The position numbers were made by a program, and so were the translations under genes. A DNA stretch of 64,000 nucleotides from UBA2334 sp964396895. Its GTDB lineage: Bacteria > Pseudomonadota > Gammaproteobacteria > Burkholderiales > Burkholderiaceae_C. The stretch's first letter is position 1; each line of letters starts with the position of its first letter. The stretch is taken from positions 25,076 through 89,075 of the forward strand of contig CAYNGJ010000017.1 of NCBI GenBank assembly GCA_964396895.1. The letters are read 5' to 3'. Below, one piece after another: positions 42,497-51,612 of this stretch. The notes beneath the pieces were generated by a model. That model made no database searches. It was given only the letters and a program-made list of their open reading frames with translations, and was not told the origin of the DNA.

Positions 42497-44239
42497 TCAC
42501 TTCGCCGTCAACACCGCCGGCATCCGGTGCAAGCGGGCGTACAGCCCATCGGCGGCCAGCAACTCCCGGTGCGAGCCCTGCTCATGCACCCAGCCATCGG
42601 CCAGCACCACCACCCGGTCAGCGTGCTCAATGGTGGACAGCCGGTGCGCAATCACAATGGTCGTGCGCCCCGCCATCAGCCGCGTCAGGGCCTCCTGCAC
42701 CAGCCGCTCCGACTCGTTGTCCAACGCCGACGTCGCCTCGTCCAAAATCAGCACCGGCGCATCCTTGTAAATCGCCCGCGCAATGGCCAGCCGCTGGCGC
42801 TGCCCGCCCGACAGCTCTGCCGCGTTGTGCCCCACCGTCGAGTCAATCCCCTGTGCCAGCTTGCCCACCAGCTCACCCAGGTTGGCCGACTCCAGCGCCT
42901 GCATCACCCGCGCCCGGTCCACCCGGCTGCCCAGTGCCACATTCGCCGCCAGCGTGTCATTCAGCATCACCACGTCCTGGCTCACCATCGCCAGCTGCTG
43001 GCGCAGCGCGCCCAGGTGCCATTCAGCCAACGGGCGACCGTCCAGCAACACCTCGCCCTCCGTGGCCTCCACAAACCGGGGCAGCAGGTTCACCAGCGTG
43101 GTTTTGCCCCCACCCGACGGACCCACCAGCGCCACCACCTCGCCCGGCGCAATGTCCAGGTCAATCCGGCTCAGCGCCGCTTGCCCCGCATTCGGGTACC
43201 GCACCCCCACCTGCTTGAAAGTGATTTGCCCCCGGCACCGCGCCGGGGCAAAGTCGCCACTGGTTTGCTCCGGCGTTTCATCCACCAACTTCAGACCCCG
43301 CTCCAGCGCCGCCACCCCCCGGGTGATGGGGCCTGCAATTTCCGCCAAGTGCTTGATGGGCGCAATCAGCATCAGCATCGCCGTCACAAACGACACAAAC
43401 CCCCCCACCGTCACCCCACTGGTGTGGCTCTGCCACAGCGCAGTGGCAATCACCCCCGACAGCGCCGCCGCCGCCAGCATCTGCGTCAGCGGCGTCATCG
43501 CCGCCGAGGCAATGGTTGACTTCAGCGCCAGCCGCCGCAACGCCTGGCTCAGGCCCTCGAACCGCTCCGCCTGACTCTGCTGCGCACCGTGCAGCCGAAT
43601 CAGTCGGTGCGCCAGCACGTTCTCCTCCACCACATAGGCCAGCTCGTCCGTCGCCTTCTGGCTTGACTGCGTCAGCCGGTACAGCCGCTTGGACAGCACC
43701 CGCATCACCACCACCAGCGCCGGGAAAATCACAATCACAATCAGCGTCAGCTTCCAGTTCAGGTAGAACAGATAGCCCAGCAACGCCACCAGCGTCAGGC
43801 TGTCTTTGGTCAGCGTCAAAAACGCACCCACCAGCATCGTCGAGCCCGTTTGCACCTCGTACACCAGCGTGTTCGACAGCCCACTGGCCGTCTGGTCCCG
43901 GAACAGCTGCAGGTCTGCCGCCGACAGCCGCTCAAACATGTGCCTGCGCATCTGCAGCATGCCATTGGCCGCCGTGTGGCTCAGCGCGTACTGCGCCACA
44001 AACCCCGCCAGCCCCCGCACCCCAAACAACCCCAGCAGCGCCGTGGGCACCATCCACAGCGGCACCGCACCAGCGGAAAACCCCTGGTCCAGCAAGGCCT
44101 TCAGCAGCGCCGGAATCAGCGGCTCCGTCAGGGCGCCCACCAGCGTCGCCCCGGCGGCCAGCACCATGCCCAGCTTGGCCGTTGAAAAATAAGGCCACAA
44201 GCGGCGCAAGCGCTGCAGCAAAGGTATGTGTGGCGTCAA
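42497..44239 (-). CDS. msbA: Lipid A export ABC transporter MsbA
   Basis: A 580 aa half transporter that flips lipid A-core across the inner membrane as a dimer. Six N-terminal helices (including GMVLAAGATLVGALTEPLIP) are followed by an ATPase with Walker A GPSGGGKTT, signature LSGGQRQRLAIARAI and Walker B VLILDEATSALD. The start is a TTG at 44239; the nearest ATG would remove the first family-typical residues (LRRLWPYFS). It is transcribed opposite to its neighbours and convergent with rng. Confidence 0.93.
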   Translation of the reverse strand: MTPHIPLLQRLRRLWPYFSTAKLGMVLAAGATLVGALTEPLIPALLKALLDQGFSAGAVPLWMVPTALLGLFGVRGLAGFVAQYALSHTAANGMLQMRRHMFERLSAADLQLFRDQTASGLSNTLVYEVQTGSTMLVGAFLTLTKDSLTLVALLGYLFYLNWKLTLIVIVIFPALVVVMRVLSKRLYRLTQSSQKATDELAYVVEENVLAHRLIRLHGAQQSQAERFEGLSQALRRLALKSTIASAAMTPLTQMLAAAALSGVIATALWQSHTSGVTVGGFVSFVTAMLMLIAPIKHLAEIAGPITRGVAALERGLKLVDETPEQTSGDFAPARCRGQITFKQVGVRYPNAGQAALSRIDLDIAPGEVVALVGPSGGGKTTLVNLLPRFVEATEGEVLLDGRPLAEWHLGALRQQLAMVSQDVVMLNDTLAANVALGSRVDRARVMQALESANLGELVGKLAQGIDSTVGHNAAELSGGQRQRLAIARAIYKDAPVLILDEATSALDNESERLVQEALTRLMAGRTTIVIAHRLSTIEHADRVVVLADGWVHEQGSHRELLAADGLYARLHRMPAVLTAK

Positions 44240-44405
44240 ATCAGGGCAGGGCGATAAAAGGTCGGTCAGGGGGTAGGCGGCAGGAACCAGCGGCGGGGAA
44301 CCAAGGCCGCCACCCGGGCTCCGTTATTATCAGCGGGTGACCCGCTCACTGGCTGACACCCGTCGCCCAGCCCCCATTTTCACCACCACCGTTCACCACC
44401 CGCAC

Positions 44406-45686
44406 ATGCACCAGTCATTGTCCAGGCGCACCGTCCTTGGTGCCGCTGCCCTGTTGCCACTGACGCACGCACACGCCCAGTTCCGTGTCGAAGTCGCTGG
44501 CGTGGGCCTCACACAGCTTCCCTTCTCCGTCGCACCCTTCAAGGGTGGCGAAGGCCTCCCCCAAGACCTCGCCGCCATCGTCAAGGCCGACCTTGAGCGC
44601 AGCGGCCAGTTCCGCCAGGTCAACCCCGTTGCCGGGGCCACCCTAGACGAAACCTCCCGCCCCGACCTCGCCCCCTGGCGCGACCGCGCCACCGACGTCC
44701 TGCTCACCGGCAGCGTCTCCCGCCTCGCCGATGGCCGCTACGACGTGCGCTTTCGCGTCTGGGACGTCGTCCGCCTGCAAGACCTCGGCGGCATGAGCCT
44801 GCCCGTCAGCGCCGCCGACCTGCGCCTGGCCGCCCACCGCATGGCCGACTTCATTTACGAAAAACTCACCGGCGAAAAAGGCATCTTCTCCACCCGCATC
44901 GCCTACGTCACCCAAAACGCAGGCCGCTACAGCCTCTGGGTGGCCGACGCCGACGGCGAAAACGCCCAAGCCGCCCTCGGCAGCCCCGAGCCCATCATCT
45001 CCCCCGCCTGGTCCCCCAGCGGCGCCCACCTGGCCTACGTGTCCTTCGAGGCGCGCAAGCCCGTCATCTACTCCCACGAAATCGCCACCGGCCGCCGCCG
45101 CCTGCTCGCCAACTTCAAGGGCTCCAACAGTGCCCCCGCCTGGTCGCCCGACGGCAAAAGCCTGCTCGCCACCCTCACGCTCGAAGGCGGCTCACAGCTC
45201 TACAGCATCGACCTCGCCAGCGGTGCCCACACCCGCCTCACCCAGTCCGGCAGCATCGACACCGAGCCCGTCTGGGACGCCGCAGGCAAAACCATCTACT
45301 TCGTCAGCGACCGGGGCGGCGCCCCCCAGATCTACCGCATGGGTGCCCGCGGCGGCCAGGCCGAGCGCGTCACCTTCGTCGGCAGCTACAACACCTCGCC
45401 CGCCATCAGCGCCGACAGCCGCTGGCTCGCCTTCATCTCCCGCGTCGCCGGTGGCTTCAAGCTCCACGTCATGGACCTCGCCTCCGGCACCGTCACCCCA
45501 CTCACCGACACCCTGACCGACGAAAAACCCAGCTTCGCCCCCAACGGCAAACTCATCATGTACGCCACCCGCCTGCAAGGGCGCGAAGCCCTCATGACCA
45601 CCACCCTCGACGGCCGCATCAAAACCCGCCTCTCCGGTGGCCAGGCCGACATTCGCGAACCGGATTGGGGTCCTTTTGCCTCCTAG
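44406..45686 (+). CDS. tolB: Tol-Pal system beta-propeller protein TolB
   Basis: A 426 aa periplasmic protein that links Pal to the TolQRA motor and supports outer-membrane constriction. The N terminus is Tat-like (SRRTVLGAAALLPLTHAHAQ), which is not usual for TolB. Six propeller blades carry repeated SPAWSPSGAHLAYVSFE-like motifs. The chosen ATG 44406 gives the normal length; the open frame extends upstream. The stop codon lies in a dispersed repeat. pal and cpoB follow. Confidence 0.94.
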   Translation: MHQSLSRRTVLGAAALLPLTHAHAQFRVEVAGVGLTQLPFSVAPFKGGEGLPQDLAAIVKADLERSGQFRQVNPVAGATLDETSRPDLAPWRDRATDVLLTGSVSRLADGRYDVRFRVWDVVRLQDLGGMSLPVSAADLRLAAHRMADFIYEKLTGEKGIFSTRIAYVTQNAGRYSLWVADADGENAQAALGSPEPIISPAWSPSGAHLAYVSFEARKPVIYSHEIATGRRRLLANFKGSNSAPAWSPDGKSLLATLTLEGGSQLYSIDLASGAHTRLTQSGSIDTEPVWDAAGKTIYFVSDRGGAPQIYRMGARGGQAERVTFVGSYNTSPAISADSRWLAFISRVAGGFKLHVMDLASGTVTPLTDTLTDEKPSFAPNGKLIMYATRLQGREALMTTTLDGRIKTRLSGGQADIREPDWGPFAS

Positions 45687-45730
45687 CGCTTATGTTTATT
45701 CAATAGTTTGCTATTAACTTTGACTTTTTA
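45683..45730 (-). repeat. Dispersed 50-bp element, copy G
   Basis: ctagcgcttatgtttattca continues directly into atagtttgctattaac. The 14-mer caatagtttgctat (45701-45714) is identical to copy C. It provides the tolB stop codon and fills the tolB-pal gap. Confidence 0.7.
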
Positions 45731-45741
45731 GGGATTCAACC

Positions 45742-46311
45742 ATGTTCCAACGCACCGCACGCCCCTCCGTCCTCACCCTCAGCGCCAGCGCCCTCGTGCT
45801 CGCACTGCTCGCCGGTTGCGGCTCCAGCGTCAACCTCGACGAAGCCCCCGTGGCCGACCGCACCGGCACCCCCATCGCCGCCGGCGCTGGGGGGATGGGT
45901 GGCGCAGGCGGCACACCGTCCAACGCCCGTCCCGTGCCCACCCTTGGCCTCGACGGCCAAAACCTCGCCGAGCCACCCGCTACCGTCGCCCGCACCATCT
46001 ACTTCGACTACGACAGCTACATCGTCAAGCCCGAGTTCGCCGCCACCCTCGAAGCCCACGCCCAATTCCTCAAGGCCGACGCCAAGCGCCGCGTCACCCT
46101 CCAGGGCCACACCGACGAGCGCGGCGGCCGCGAATACAACCTCGCCCTCGGCCAAAAACGCGCCGAAGCCGTGCGCCGCTCCCTCGGCGTGCTCGGCGTC
46201 AGCGACGCCCAGCAAGAAGCCGTCAGCTTCGGCAAAGAAAAACCCGCCGCCGTCGGCATGGACGAATCCGCCCACGCCCAGAACCGCCGCGTCGAGCTGA
46301 GCTACCGCTGA
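45742..46311 (+). CDS. pal: Peptidoglycan-associated lipoprotein Pal
   Basis: A 189 aa outer-membrane lipoprotein. The lipobox LLAGC places the acylated Cys at residue 26. A glycine/alanine-rich linker (GAGGMGGAGG) follows, then an OmpA-type domain that binds peptidoglycan (TIYFDYDSYIVKPEF, then LQGHTDERGGREYNLALGQK). It works with TolB to tether the outer membrane. It starts 55 bases after tolB and is followed by cpoB after eight bases. Confidence 0.96.
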   Translation: MFQRTARPSVLTLSASALVLALLAGCGSSVNLDEAPVADRTGTPIAAGAGGMGGAGGTPSNARPVPTLGLDGQNLAEPPATVARTIYFDYDSYIVKPEFAATLEAHAQFLKADAKRRVTLQGHTDERGGREYNLALGQKRAEAVRRSLGVLGVSDAQQEAVSFGKEKPAAVGMDESAHAQNRRVELSYR

Positions 46312-46319
46312 TCCCCGCC

Positions 46320-47144
46320 ATGCGCACCACACCCCACCACCGCCCCCGGCGGCTGCCCGCCCTGGCCGCCGCCACCACCCTGGCCCTGTGCGCGCTCGCG
46401 GGTGCCGGTGCCGCACACGCCCAACTCTTCGGCGACGACGAAGCCCGCAAAGCCATCATCGAACTGCGCGACCGCTTCGACGCCCAGCGCAAACAAAACG
46501 ATGCCCGGCTGGAGCGCATGGGCCAAGACTTCTCCCGCCTCGCCGAAGAAACCGGCGCCCCCACCCGCCGTGCCCTGCTCGACATGAGCAACCAGCTTGA
46601 AGTCCTCCGCCAGGAGCAAGCCCGCCAACGCGGTCAGGCCGAGCAACTCGCCCGCGACGTCTCCGAGCTCCAGCGCCAGCAAAAAGACGCCCTCGTCGCC
46701 TTCGACGAACGCCTGCGCCAACTCGAACCCAGCAAAGTCACCCTCGACGGGCAAGACTTCCGCGTCCGCCCCGACGAGCGCACCGAATTCGACAACGCCA
46801 TGGAGTTTGTGCGCAAAGCCAGCTTCGACGCCGCCGCCACCGCCTTCACCGCCTTCATCAAACGCCACCCCCAAAGCGGTTACCTGCCTGCCGCCCATTT
46901 CTGGCTCGGCAACGCGCAGTACGCCAACAGCGCCTTCAAAGACGCCATCGACGCCTACCGCCGCATGCTGCAGCTCGCGCCCGAACATTTCCGCGCCCCC
47001 GAAGCCCGCCTGGCCATTGCCAACTGCCAAATCGAGCTGAAAGACACCAAATCCGCCCGCCGCACCCTCGAAGACCTCATCAAAGCCTTCCCCCAGTCCG
47101 AAGCCGCCAACACCGCCAAAGACCGGCTCGCCCGCCTGCGCTGA
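46320..47144 (+). CDS. cpoB: Cell division coordinator CpoB (YbgF)
   Basis: A 274 aa periplasmic protein that couples peptidoglycan synthesis to outer-membrane constriction. The signal peptide ends GAAHAQ near residue 37. A coiled coil (about 45-130; QEQARQRGQAEQLARDVSEL) is followed by three TPR repeats (from FDNAMEFVRKASFDAAATAF; the HFWLGNAQYANSAFKDAIDA repeat is clear). ATG 46320 is eight bases after pal. Confidence 0.94.
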   Translation: MRTTPHHRPRRLPALAAATTLALCALAGAGAAHAQLFGDDEARKAIIELRDRFDAQRKQNDARLERMGQDFSRLAEETGAPTRRALLDMSNQLEVLRQEQARQRGQAEQLARDVSELQRQQKDALVAFDERLRQLEPSKVTLDGQDFRVRPDERTEFDNAMEFVRKASFDAAATAFTAFIKRHPQSGYLPAAHFWLGNAQYANSAFKDAIDAYRRMLQLAPEHFRAPEARLAIANCQIELKDTKSARRTLEDLIKAFPQSEAANTAKDRLARLR

Positions 47145-47145
47145 C

Positions 47146-48258
47146 ATGTCCCTGACCGAACTCTCCAGCCTCCACACCCAGGTGTTGTGGGCCGCATTTG
47201 CGGTGTCCGTCGCCTTCGGCGCCGTCGCCCAAAAGACCCACTTCTGCACCATGGGGGCCATCAGCGACATCGTCAACATGGGCGACTGGACCCGCATGCG
47301 CATGTGGGGCATGGCCGTCGGCATCGCCATCCTCGGCTTCTACGGCATGGCCACCCTCGGCCTCATCGACCCCAGCAAAACCTTCTACACCAACCCCCGC
47401 CTCATCTGGTTGTCCGCCGTCGTCGGCGGTGCCTTCTTCGGCTTCGGCATGGTGCTCGCCTCCGGCTGCGGCAGCAAAACCCTGGTCCGCATCGGTGGCG
47501 GCAGCCTCAAAGGCCTGGTGGTGTTCTTCGTCATGGGCGTGTCCGCCTTTGCCACCCTCAAAGGCCTCACCGCCGTCCTGCGCGTCAAAACCGTTGACGC
47601 CGTCGCCATCGACATCCCCGGCGGCACCGGCCTGCCCAACCTCCTGAGCCAGGCCACCGGCCTGCCCGCCACCACCACCGTGCCCCTGCTGGCCCTGCTG
47701 CTCGGCGGTGGCCTCGTCATCTGGGCTCTCGCCAGCCACGCCTTTCGCACCCCCAACCACCTGCTGGCCGGCCTCGGCATCGGCGCCAGCGTCGTGGGCA
47801 TGTGGTGGGTCACCGGTCACCTCGGCTTCATCGCCGAACACCCCGAAACCCTCGACAGCACCTACCTCGCCACCAACAGCGGCCTCATGGAGTCCCTCAC
47901 CTTCACCGCCCCCATGGCCTACGCCATCGACTGGCTCGTCCACTTCAGCGACACCACCAAGGTGCTCACCGTCGGCGTCGTGTCGGTGGCCGGCGTCGTG
48001 CTCGGCTCCTGGGTGTGCGCCCTGGCCACCCGCAGTTTCCGCTGGGAAGGCTTTCGCGACACCCAAGACACCGCCCTCCACATCGGCGGCGCCGTCCTCA
48101 TGGGCATGGGCGGCGTCACCGCCATGGGCTGCACCGTCGGCCAAGGCCTCTCCGGCCTGTCCACCCTCAGCCTCACCAGCGTGGTCGCCGTCATCGGCAT
48201 CGTGCTCGGCGCACTCGGGGGCCTGCGCTTCCAGCTCTGGCTCGTCATGCGCGACTGA
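47146..48258 (+). CDS. YeeE/YedE family sulfur-compound transporter
   Basis: A 370 aa inner-membrane protein with about ten helices. The family-defining cysteines are present: THFCTMGAISD, ASGCGSKTLVRIGGGSLKGL and AMGCTVGQGLSGLS. Relatives import thiosulfate or related sulfur species, passing them between cysteines. It begins one base after the cpoB stop, so it may be co-transcribed with the tol genes even though its role differs. Substrate is inferred from the family. Confidence 0.9.
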   Translation: MSLTELSSLHTQVLWAAFAVSVAFGAVAQKTHFCTMGAISDIVNMGDWTRMRMWGMAVGIAILGFYGMATLGLIDPSKTFYTNPRLIWLSAVVGGAFFGFGMVLASGCGSKTLVRIGGGSLKGLVVFFVMGVSAFATLKGLTAVLRVKTVDAVAIDIPGGTGLPNLLSQATGLPATTTVPLLALLLGGGLVIWALASHAFRTPNHLLAGLGIGASVVGMWWVTGHLGFIAEHPETLDSTYLATNSGLMESLTFTAPMAYAIDWLVHFSDTTKVLTVGVVSVAGVVLGSWVCALATRSFRWEGFRDTQDTALHIGGAVLMGMGGVTAMGCTVGQGLSGLSTLSLTSVVAVIGIVLGALGGLRFQLWLVMRD

Positions 48259-48291
48259 GGCCACCGCCCAGCCCCGCGCCCACCGCCCCCC

Positions 48292-49125
48292 ATGACCAGC
48301 CCCGACTTCGAGCGCCGCTTCGGCGGCCTGCGCCGCCTCTACGGCCCCGCCGGCGCCCAAGCCATCTTCAGCGCCCACGTCATCGTCGTCGGCATCGGCG
48401 GCGTCGGCTCCTGGGCCGCCGAGGCCCTGGCCCGCTCCGGCGTCGGCCAGCTCACCCTCATCGACCTCGACCACGTCTCCGAGTCCAACATCAACCGCCA
48501 AATCCACGCCCTCGGCACCACCCTCGGCCAATCCAAAGTCCAGGCCATGCGCCAACGCATCGCCGACATCAACCCCCACTGCCAAGTCCACCTCGTGGAC
48601 GACTTCATCACCCCCGACAACCTCGCCAGCCTGCTGCCACCCGCCATGCCCCCGCCCGGCAGCGGCCCACTCGCCCTGCTGGACGCCTGCGACCAAGTCC
48701 GCGCCAAAACCGCCCTGGCCGCCTGGGCCCAGGCCAACGCCTGCCTGCACATCACCGTCGGGGCCGCCGGGGGCAAGCAACGCGCCCAAGCCGTCGAAGT
48801 GGCCGACCTCGCCGACGTCACCCACGACCCCCTCCTGGCCCAACTCCGCTACCGCCTGCGCAAACACCACGGTGCCCCCCGCACCGCCCGCATCGGCGTC
48901 GCCTGCGTGTTCAGCCGCGAAAACGTCGCCCCCCCCGACGCCGCCTGCCAACTCCCCGGCACCTCCGCTCCCGCCGACAGCAGCCTCAACTGCCACGGCT
49001 ACGGCTCCGTCGTCACCGTCACAGCCACCTTCGGCCTCGTCGCCGCAGGCCATTTGCTCGGCGCCCTGGCAAAAACTTCAACAATTTCGGCCGCAGCTTC
49101 AAAACCCCAAAAAATGACGCTATAA
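48292..49125 (+). CDS. tcdA: tRNA threonylcarbamoyladenosine dehydratase (CsdL)
   Basis: A 277 aa E1-like enzyme that uses ATP to cyclise t6A37 of tRNA. Nucleotide-binding GIGGVGSWAAEALARSGVG is near residue 36, followed by LTLIDLDHVSESNINRQIHA and the DACDQVRAKTALAAW helix. Length fits. Third codon positions are strongly C-rich. The last codons contain the likely promoter of the downstream tRNA-Lys gene. Confidence 0.93.
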   Translation: MTSPDFERRFGGLRRLYGPAGAQAIFSAHVIVVGIGGVGSWAAEALARSGVGQLTLIDLDHVSESNINRQIHALGTTLGQSKVQAMRQRIADINPHCQVHLVDDFITPDNLASLLPPAMPPPGSGPLALLDACDQVRAKTALAAWAQANACLHITVGAAGGKQRAQAVEVADLADVTHDPLLAQLRYRLRKHHGAPRTARIGVACVFSRENVAPPDAACQLPGTSAPADSSLNCHGYGSVVTVTATFGLVAAGHLLGALAKTSTISAAASKPQKMTL

Positions 49126-49126
49126 T
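49098..49126 (+). promoter_or_regulatory. Likely sigma-70 promoter for tRNA-Lys
   Basis: A perfect -10 tataat (49121-49126) lies 17 bases after ttcaaa (49098-49103), a moderate -35 match. It is about 50 bases before the tRNA 5' end and overlaps the end of tcdA. Confidence 0.65.
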
Positions 49127-49174
49127 TTGAGGCTTAGCAGCAAGCGAACATCACTGTTGGCAAGTTGCAAAAGT

Positions 49175-49250
49175 GGGACGTTAGCTCAGTTGGTAGAGCA
49201 GCGGACTTTTAATCCGTTTGTCGTGGGTTCGACCCCCGCACGTCCCACCA
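49175..49250 (+). tRNA. tRNA-Lys (anticodon TTT)
   Basis: A 76-base tRNA. The acceptor stem gggacgt pairs with acgtccc. The D arm contains agctcagttggtagagca, the anticodon loop is cttttaa with anticodon TTT, and the T arm contains ggttcgaccc. The CCA end is encoded. Confidence 0.98.
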
Positions 49251-49258
49251 CCCCATTC

Positions 49259-49294
49259 AAAAACCCCGCTGCCCACCAGGCAGCGGGGTTTTTT
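49259..49294 (+). terminator. Rho-independent terminator after tRNA-Lys
   Basis: Stem ccccgctgcc/ggcagcgggg with a five-base loop, A run before and six T after. It begins nine bases after the tRNA. Confidence 0.93.
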
Positions 49295-49524
49295 CGTTTT
49301 CGCCATGACTGTTGCACAGATGCCAAGAACGCCCCCTTTGCCGCCTGCAAAATGGTGCAGTGCAAAAAAAACCACAGCAAAGCCACCGCCCTTCGTGATA
49401 GCATAAAACTTCATAAAAACGTGGTGACCGTGTAACACCAGTTGCATTTGGTCATTTTGGTCGGGGGGGCCACAGCAGCAGTCAACGCTTGCGTGCGCGC
49501 CCGTTTTTCTTAGGGGAATAAGCC

Positions 49525-50877
49525 ATGCGCTTCACTGTCACACACCAGGCCGCAGCTTGCCTGCTCGCCATCGCCACTTCATCCAGCGCATTCGCGCAGA
49601 CCGAGGCTCCCAAAACCGCCGAAGTCCCGCCCTCAGACAGCCTCACCGGCACACCATTCAGCACCCCCACCTCCAAGCCCGCACTCAACGCCGCCCCCGT
49701 TGCGCCCGGCACCTACGACCTCGCCGGCATCGGCCGCCGCGACACCACCCAAGAGATGATCCTCACCGAGCCCGTCTCCGGTGTGCCCATCCGGTTCGAA
49801 AACGGTGTGTTCGTCTTCCCCGCATTGCTGGCTGGCGTCGGTCACAACAGCAACGTACAAGGCATCAACACAGGGGGCCTTTCATCTGTGTTGCTCACAT
49901 TGCAGCCCCGCGTGGTGGCCGAGCTCAAAAAGTCCGGCGACCGCTACACCCTGGCCTACAACGGCAATTTCACCCGCTATACCAGCAGCTCCGCCGACAA
50001 CTACAACACCCACGACCTCACCCTGGCCGGTGACAACTACTTCAGCGCCCGCTCGCGCCTCGGCTGGAGCGCTGGCTACGTCGCCAACGCCGACCCCCGT
50101 GGCTCCACCAGCCGCGTCGCCTCCGCCGAGCCAGACCGTTGGCACGCCCCCGTGCTGCAGGCCCTGTACGTTTACGGTGCCAACGGTGCGCAAGGTCGTG
50201 TCGAAGTCGATGCTGCCCTGCAAGCCAAGCGTTACGACAACAACCGCACCTTCACCCAGGCGTCCGACGTTGACATCCAATCCGTCAGCGGTCGCTTCTT
50301 CACCCGCGTCATGCCCAAAACCACCGCCGTGGTCGAGCTGCGCCACATCAAGTCAGACTACAAGCTCGCCGCCGCCCCCAACGACAACGGCGACACCCGT
50401 CTCCTCCTCGGCGTCAACTGGGATGCCGCCGCCAAAACCACTGGCGGCTTCCGCGTCGGCCACCAAAGCAAAAACTTCAGCAGCGCCACGCTGCGCGACG
50501 TGTCCGGTGGCACATTCGAAGGTTTTCTCAAGTGGTCCCCGCTCACCTACTCCGTGGTTGACCTCACCACTGGCCGCGCAGCCGCCGACTCCACCGGCGT
50601 CGGCGACTACGTCATGAACACCAGCACCAGCCTCGTCTGGAACCACAAGTGGAAAAGCTACCTCTCCACCCGCGCCACCCTGGCCAACATCCGTGCTGAC
50701 TACGTCGGTGCTGGGCGCACCGACAGCACCCGCAACTTCGGCGTTGGCGTGTTCTACGAAATTGGCCGCAACATGCGCGCCGGGCTCGAAGTCGCCAACA
50801 CCCGCCGCAGCTCCAACCAAAGCATCTACGACTTCAGCCGCAACACCACCTTCCTCTCCCTCGAAGGCACCCTGTAA
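49525..50877 (+). CDS. Outer-membrane beta-barrel protein of the EPS cluster
   Basis: A 450 aa exported protein. The signal peptide ends SSAFAQ (about residue 25), then a 60-residue Pro/Thr-rich region precedes a barrel of alternating strands (VVAELKKSGDRYTLAYNGNF, then SGRFFTRVMPKTTAVVELRH), ending FLSLEGTL. It resembles the EpsL/BBP2-type barrel found first in many betaproteobacterial exopolysaccharide clusters and probably helps the polymer cross the outer membrane. A ggggaataa ribosome site lies upstream. The roughly 230-base gap after the tRNA terminator should hold the cluster promoter, but none is clear. Confidence 0.82.
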   Translation: MRFTVTHQAAACLLAIATSSSAFAQTEAPKTAEVPPSDSLTGTPFSTPTSKPALNAAPVAPGTYDLAGIGRRDTTQEMILTEPVSGVPIRFENGVFVFPALLAGVGHNSNVQGINTGGLSSVLLTLQPRVVAELKKSGDRYTLAYNGNFTRYTSSSADNYNTHDLTLAGDNYFSARSRLGWSAGYVANADPRGSTSRVASAEPDRWHAPVLQALYVYGANGAQGRVEVDAALQAKRYDNNRTFTQASDVDIQSVSGRFFTRVMPKTTAVVELRHIKSDYKLAAAPNDNGDTRLLLGVNWDAAAKTTGGFRVGHQSKNFSSATLRDVSGGTFEGFLKWSPLTYSVVDLTTGRAAADSTGVGDYVMNTSTSLVWNHKWKSYLSTRATLANIRADYVGAGRTDSTRNFGVGVFYEIGRNMRAGLEVANTRRSSNQSIYDFSRNTTFLSLEGTL

Positions 50878-50905
50878 GTCACCGCCACCGCCCGCCACAC
50901 CGCGT

Positions 50906-51523
50906 ATGAACATTCGCTCCCTGTCCATGGCCAAATGCCTGGGTGTTGCCATGGGTTTGCTCATGGCCACCCAGCTGCAGGCACAAACCGCCGTGCCCGC
51001 ATCTGACACCCTCACCCCCAGTGCGCCACCCATCGCCGCCGAGCCAGACAACCGCTCCGTCTCCACCTACAAACTCGCTGCGGGCGACGTCATCACCATC
51101 CTCGTGTTCGGCGAAGACGAATTCACCAAAGAAAAAATCCGCCTCACCGACGCTGGCTCCGTCATGTACCCCGGCCTGGGCGAGGTCAACGTCCTCGGCC
51201 AAACCATTGGCGACCTCGAGCGCCTCATCTCCGACGGCCTGCGTGGCCGCATCCTCGTCAACCCCAAAGTGGCGGTGCAAATCGTCGAGTACCGCCCCTT
51301 CTACATCAACGGCATGGTCGAAAAACCCGGTGCCTACCCCTTCCAGCCCGGGCTGACCGTGCGCAAGGCCGCCTCCGTGGCCGGAGGCTTCAAAGAGCGC
51401 GCCGCGCTCAACAAAATCCACGTCATCCGCGAAAAAGACACCGCCCAGCGCCCCCAGAAGGTTGACCTCAACACCCCCCTTGGCCCCGGCGACATCCTCA
51501 CCGTCGAAGAAAGCTTCTTCTGA
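50906..51523 (+). CDS. Polysaccharide export protein, Wza-like
   Basis: A 205 aa exported protein with signal peptide ending LQAQ (about residue 28). A polysaccharide-export domain (YKLAAGDVITILVFGEDEFT) is followed by an SLBB-like domain (FYINGMVEKPGAYPFQPGLT). It lacks a lipobox Cys and is shorter than Wza (about 380 aa). It therefore represents the short periplasmic form that pairs with a separate barrel, here the 49525 gene. It starts at ATG 50906, 28 bases after that gene. Confidence 0.9.
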   Translation: MNIRSLSMAKCLGVAMGLLMATQLQAQTAVPASDTLTPSAPPIAAEPDNRSVSTYKLAAGDVITILVFGEDEFTKEKIRLTDAGSVMYPGLGEVNVLGQTIGDLERLISDGLRGRILVNPKVAVQIVEYRPFYINGMVEKPGAYPFQPGLTVRKAASVAGGFKERAALNKIHVIREKDTAQRPQKVDLNTPLGPGDILTVEESFF

Positions 51524-51612
51524 CCCCGCTCCCCCCCTGAGCCCGCTTCGCCCCCGTTCACCGCCAACAGGCCCGCCAAGACGGCCTGCAGCAACCCCAA
51601 TAAGTCTGTCAC

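Noticed and set aside
36000..43000. A dif-like recombination site in the GC-skew switch zone
   Set aside because: I looked for a 28-bp AT-rich XerCD-type site and saw none that I could defend.
49175..49294. tRNA-Lys as an integration site for a genomic island containing the EPS cluster
   Set aside because: No integrase and no repeated tRNA 3' end are visible downstream in this window.
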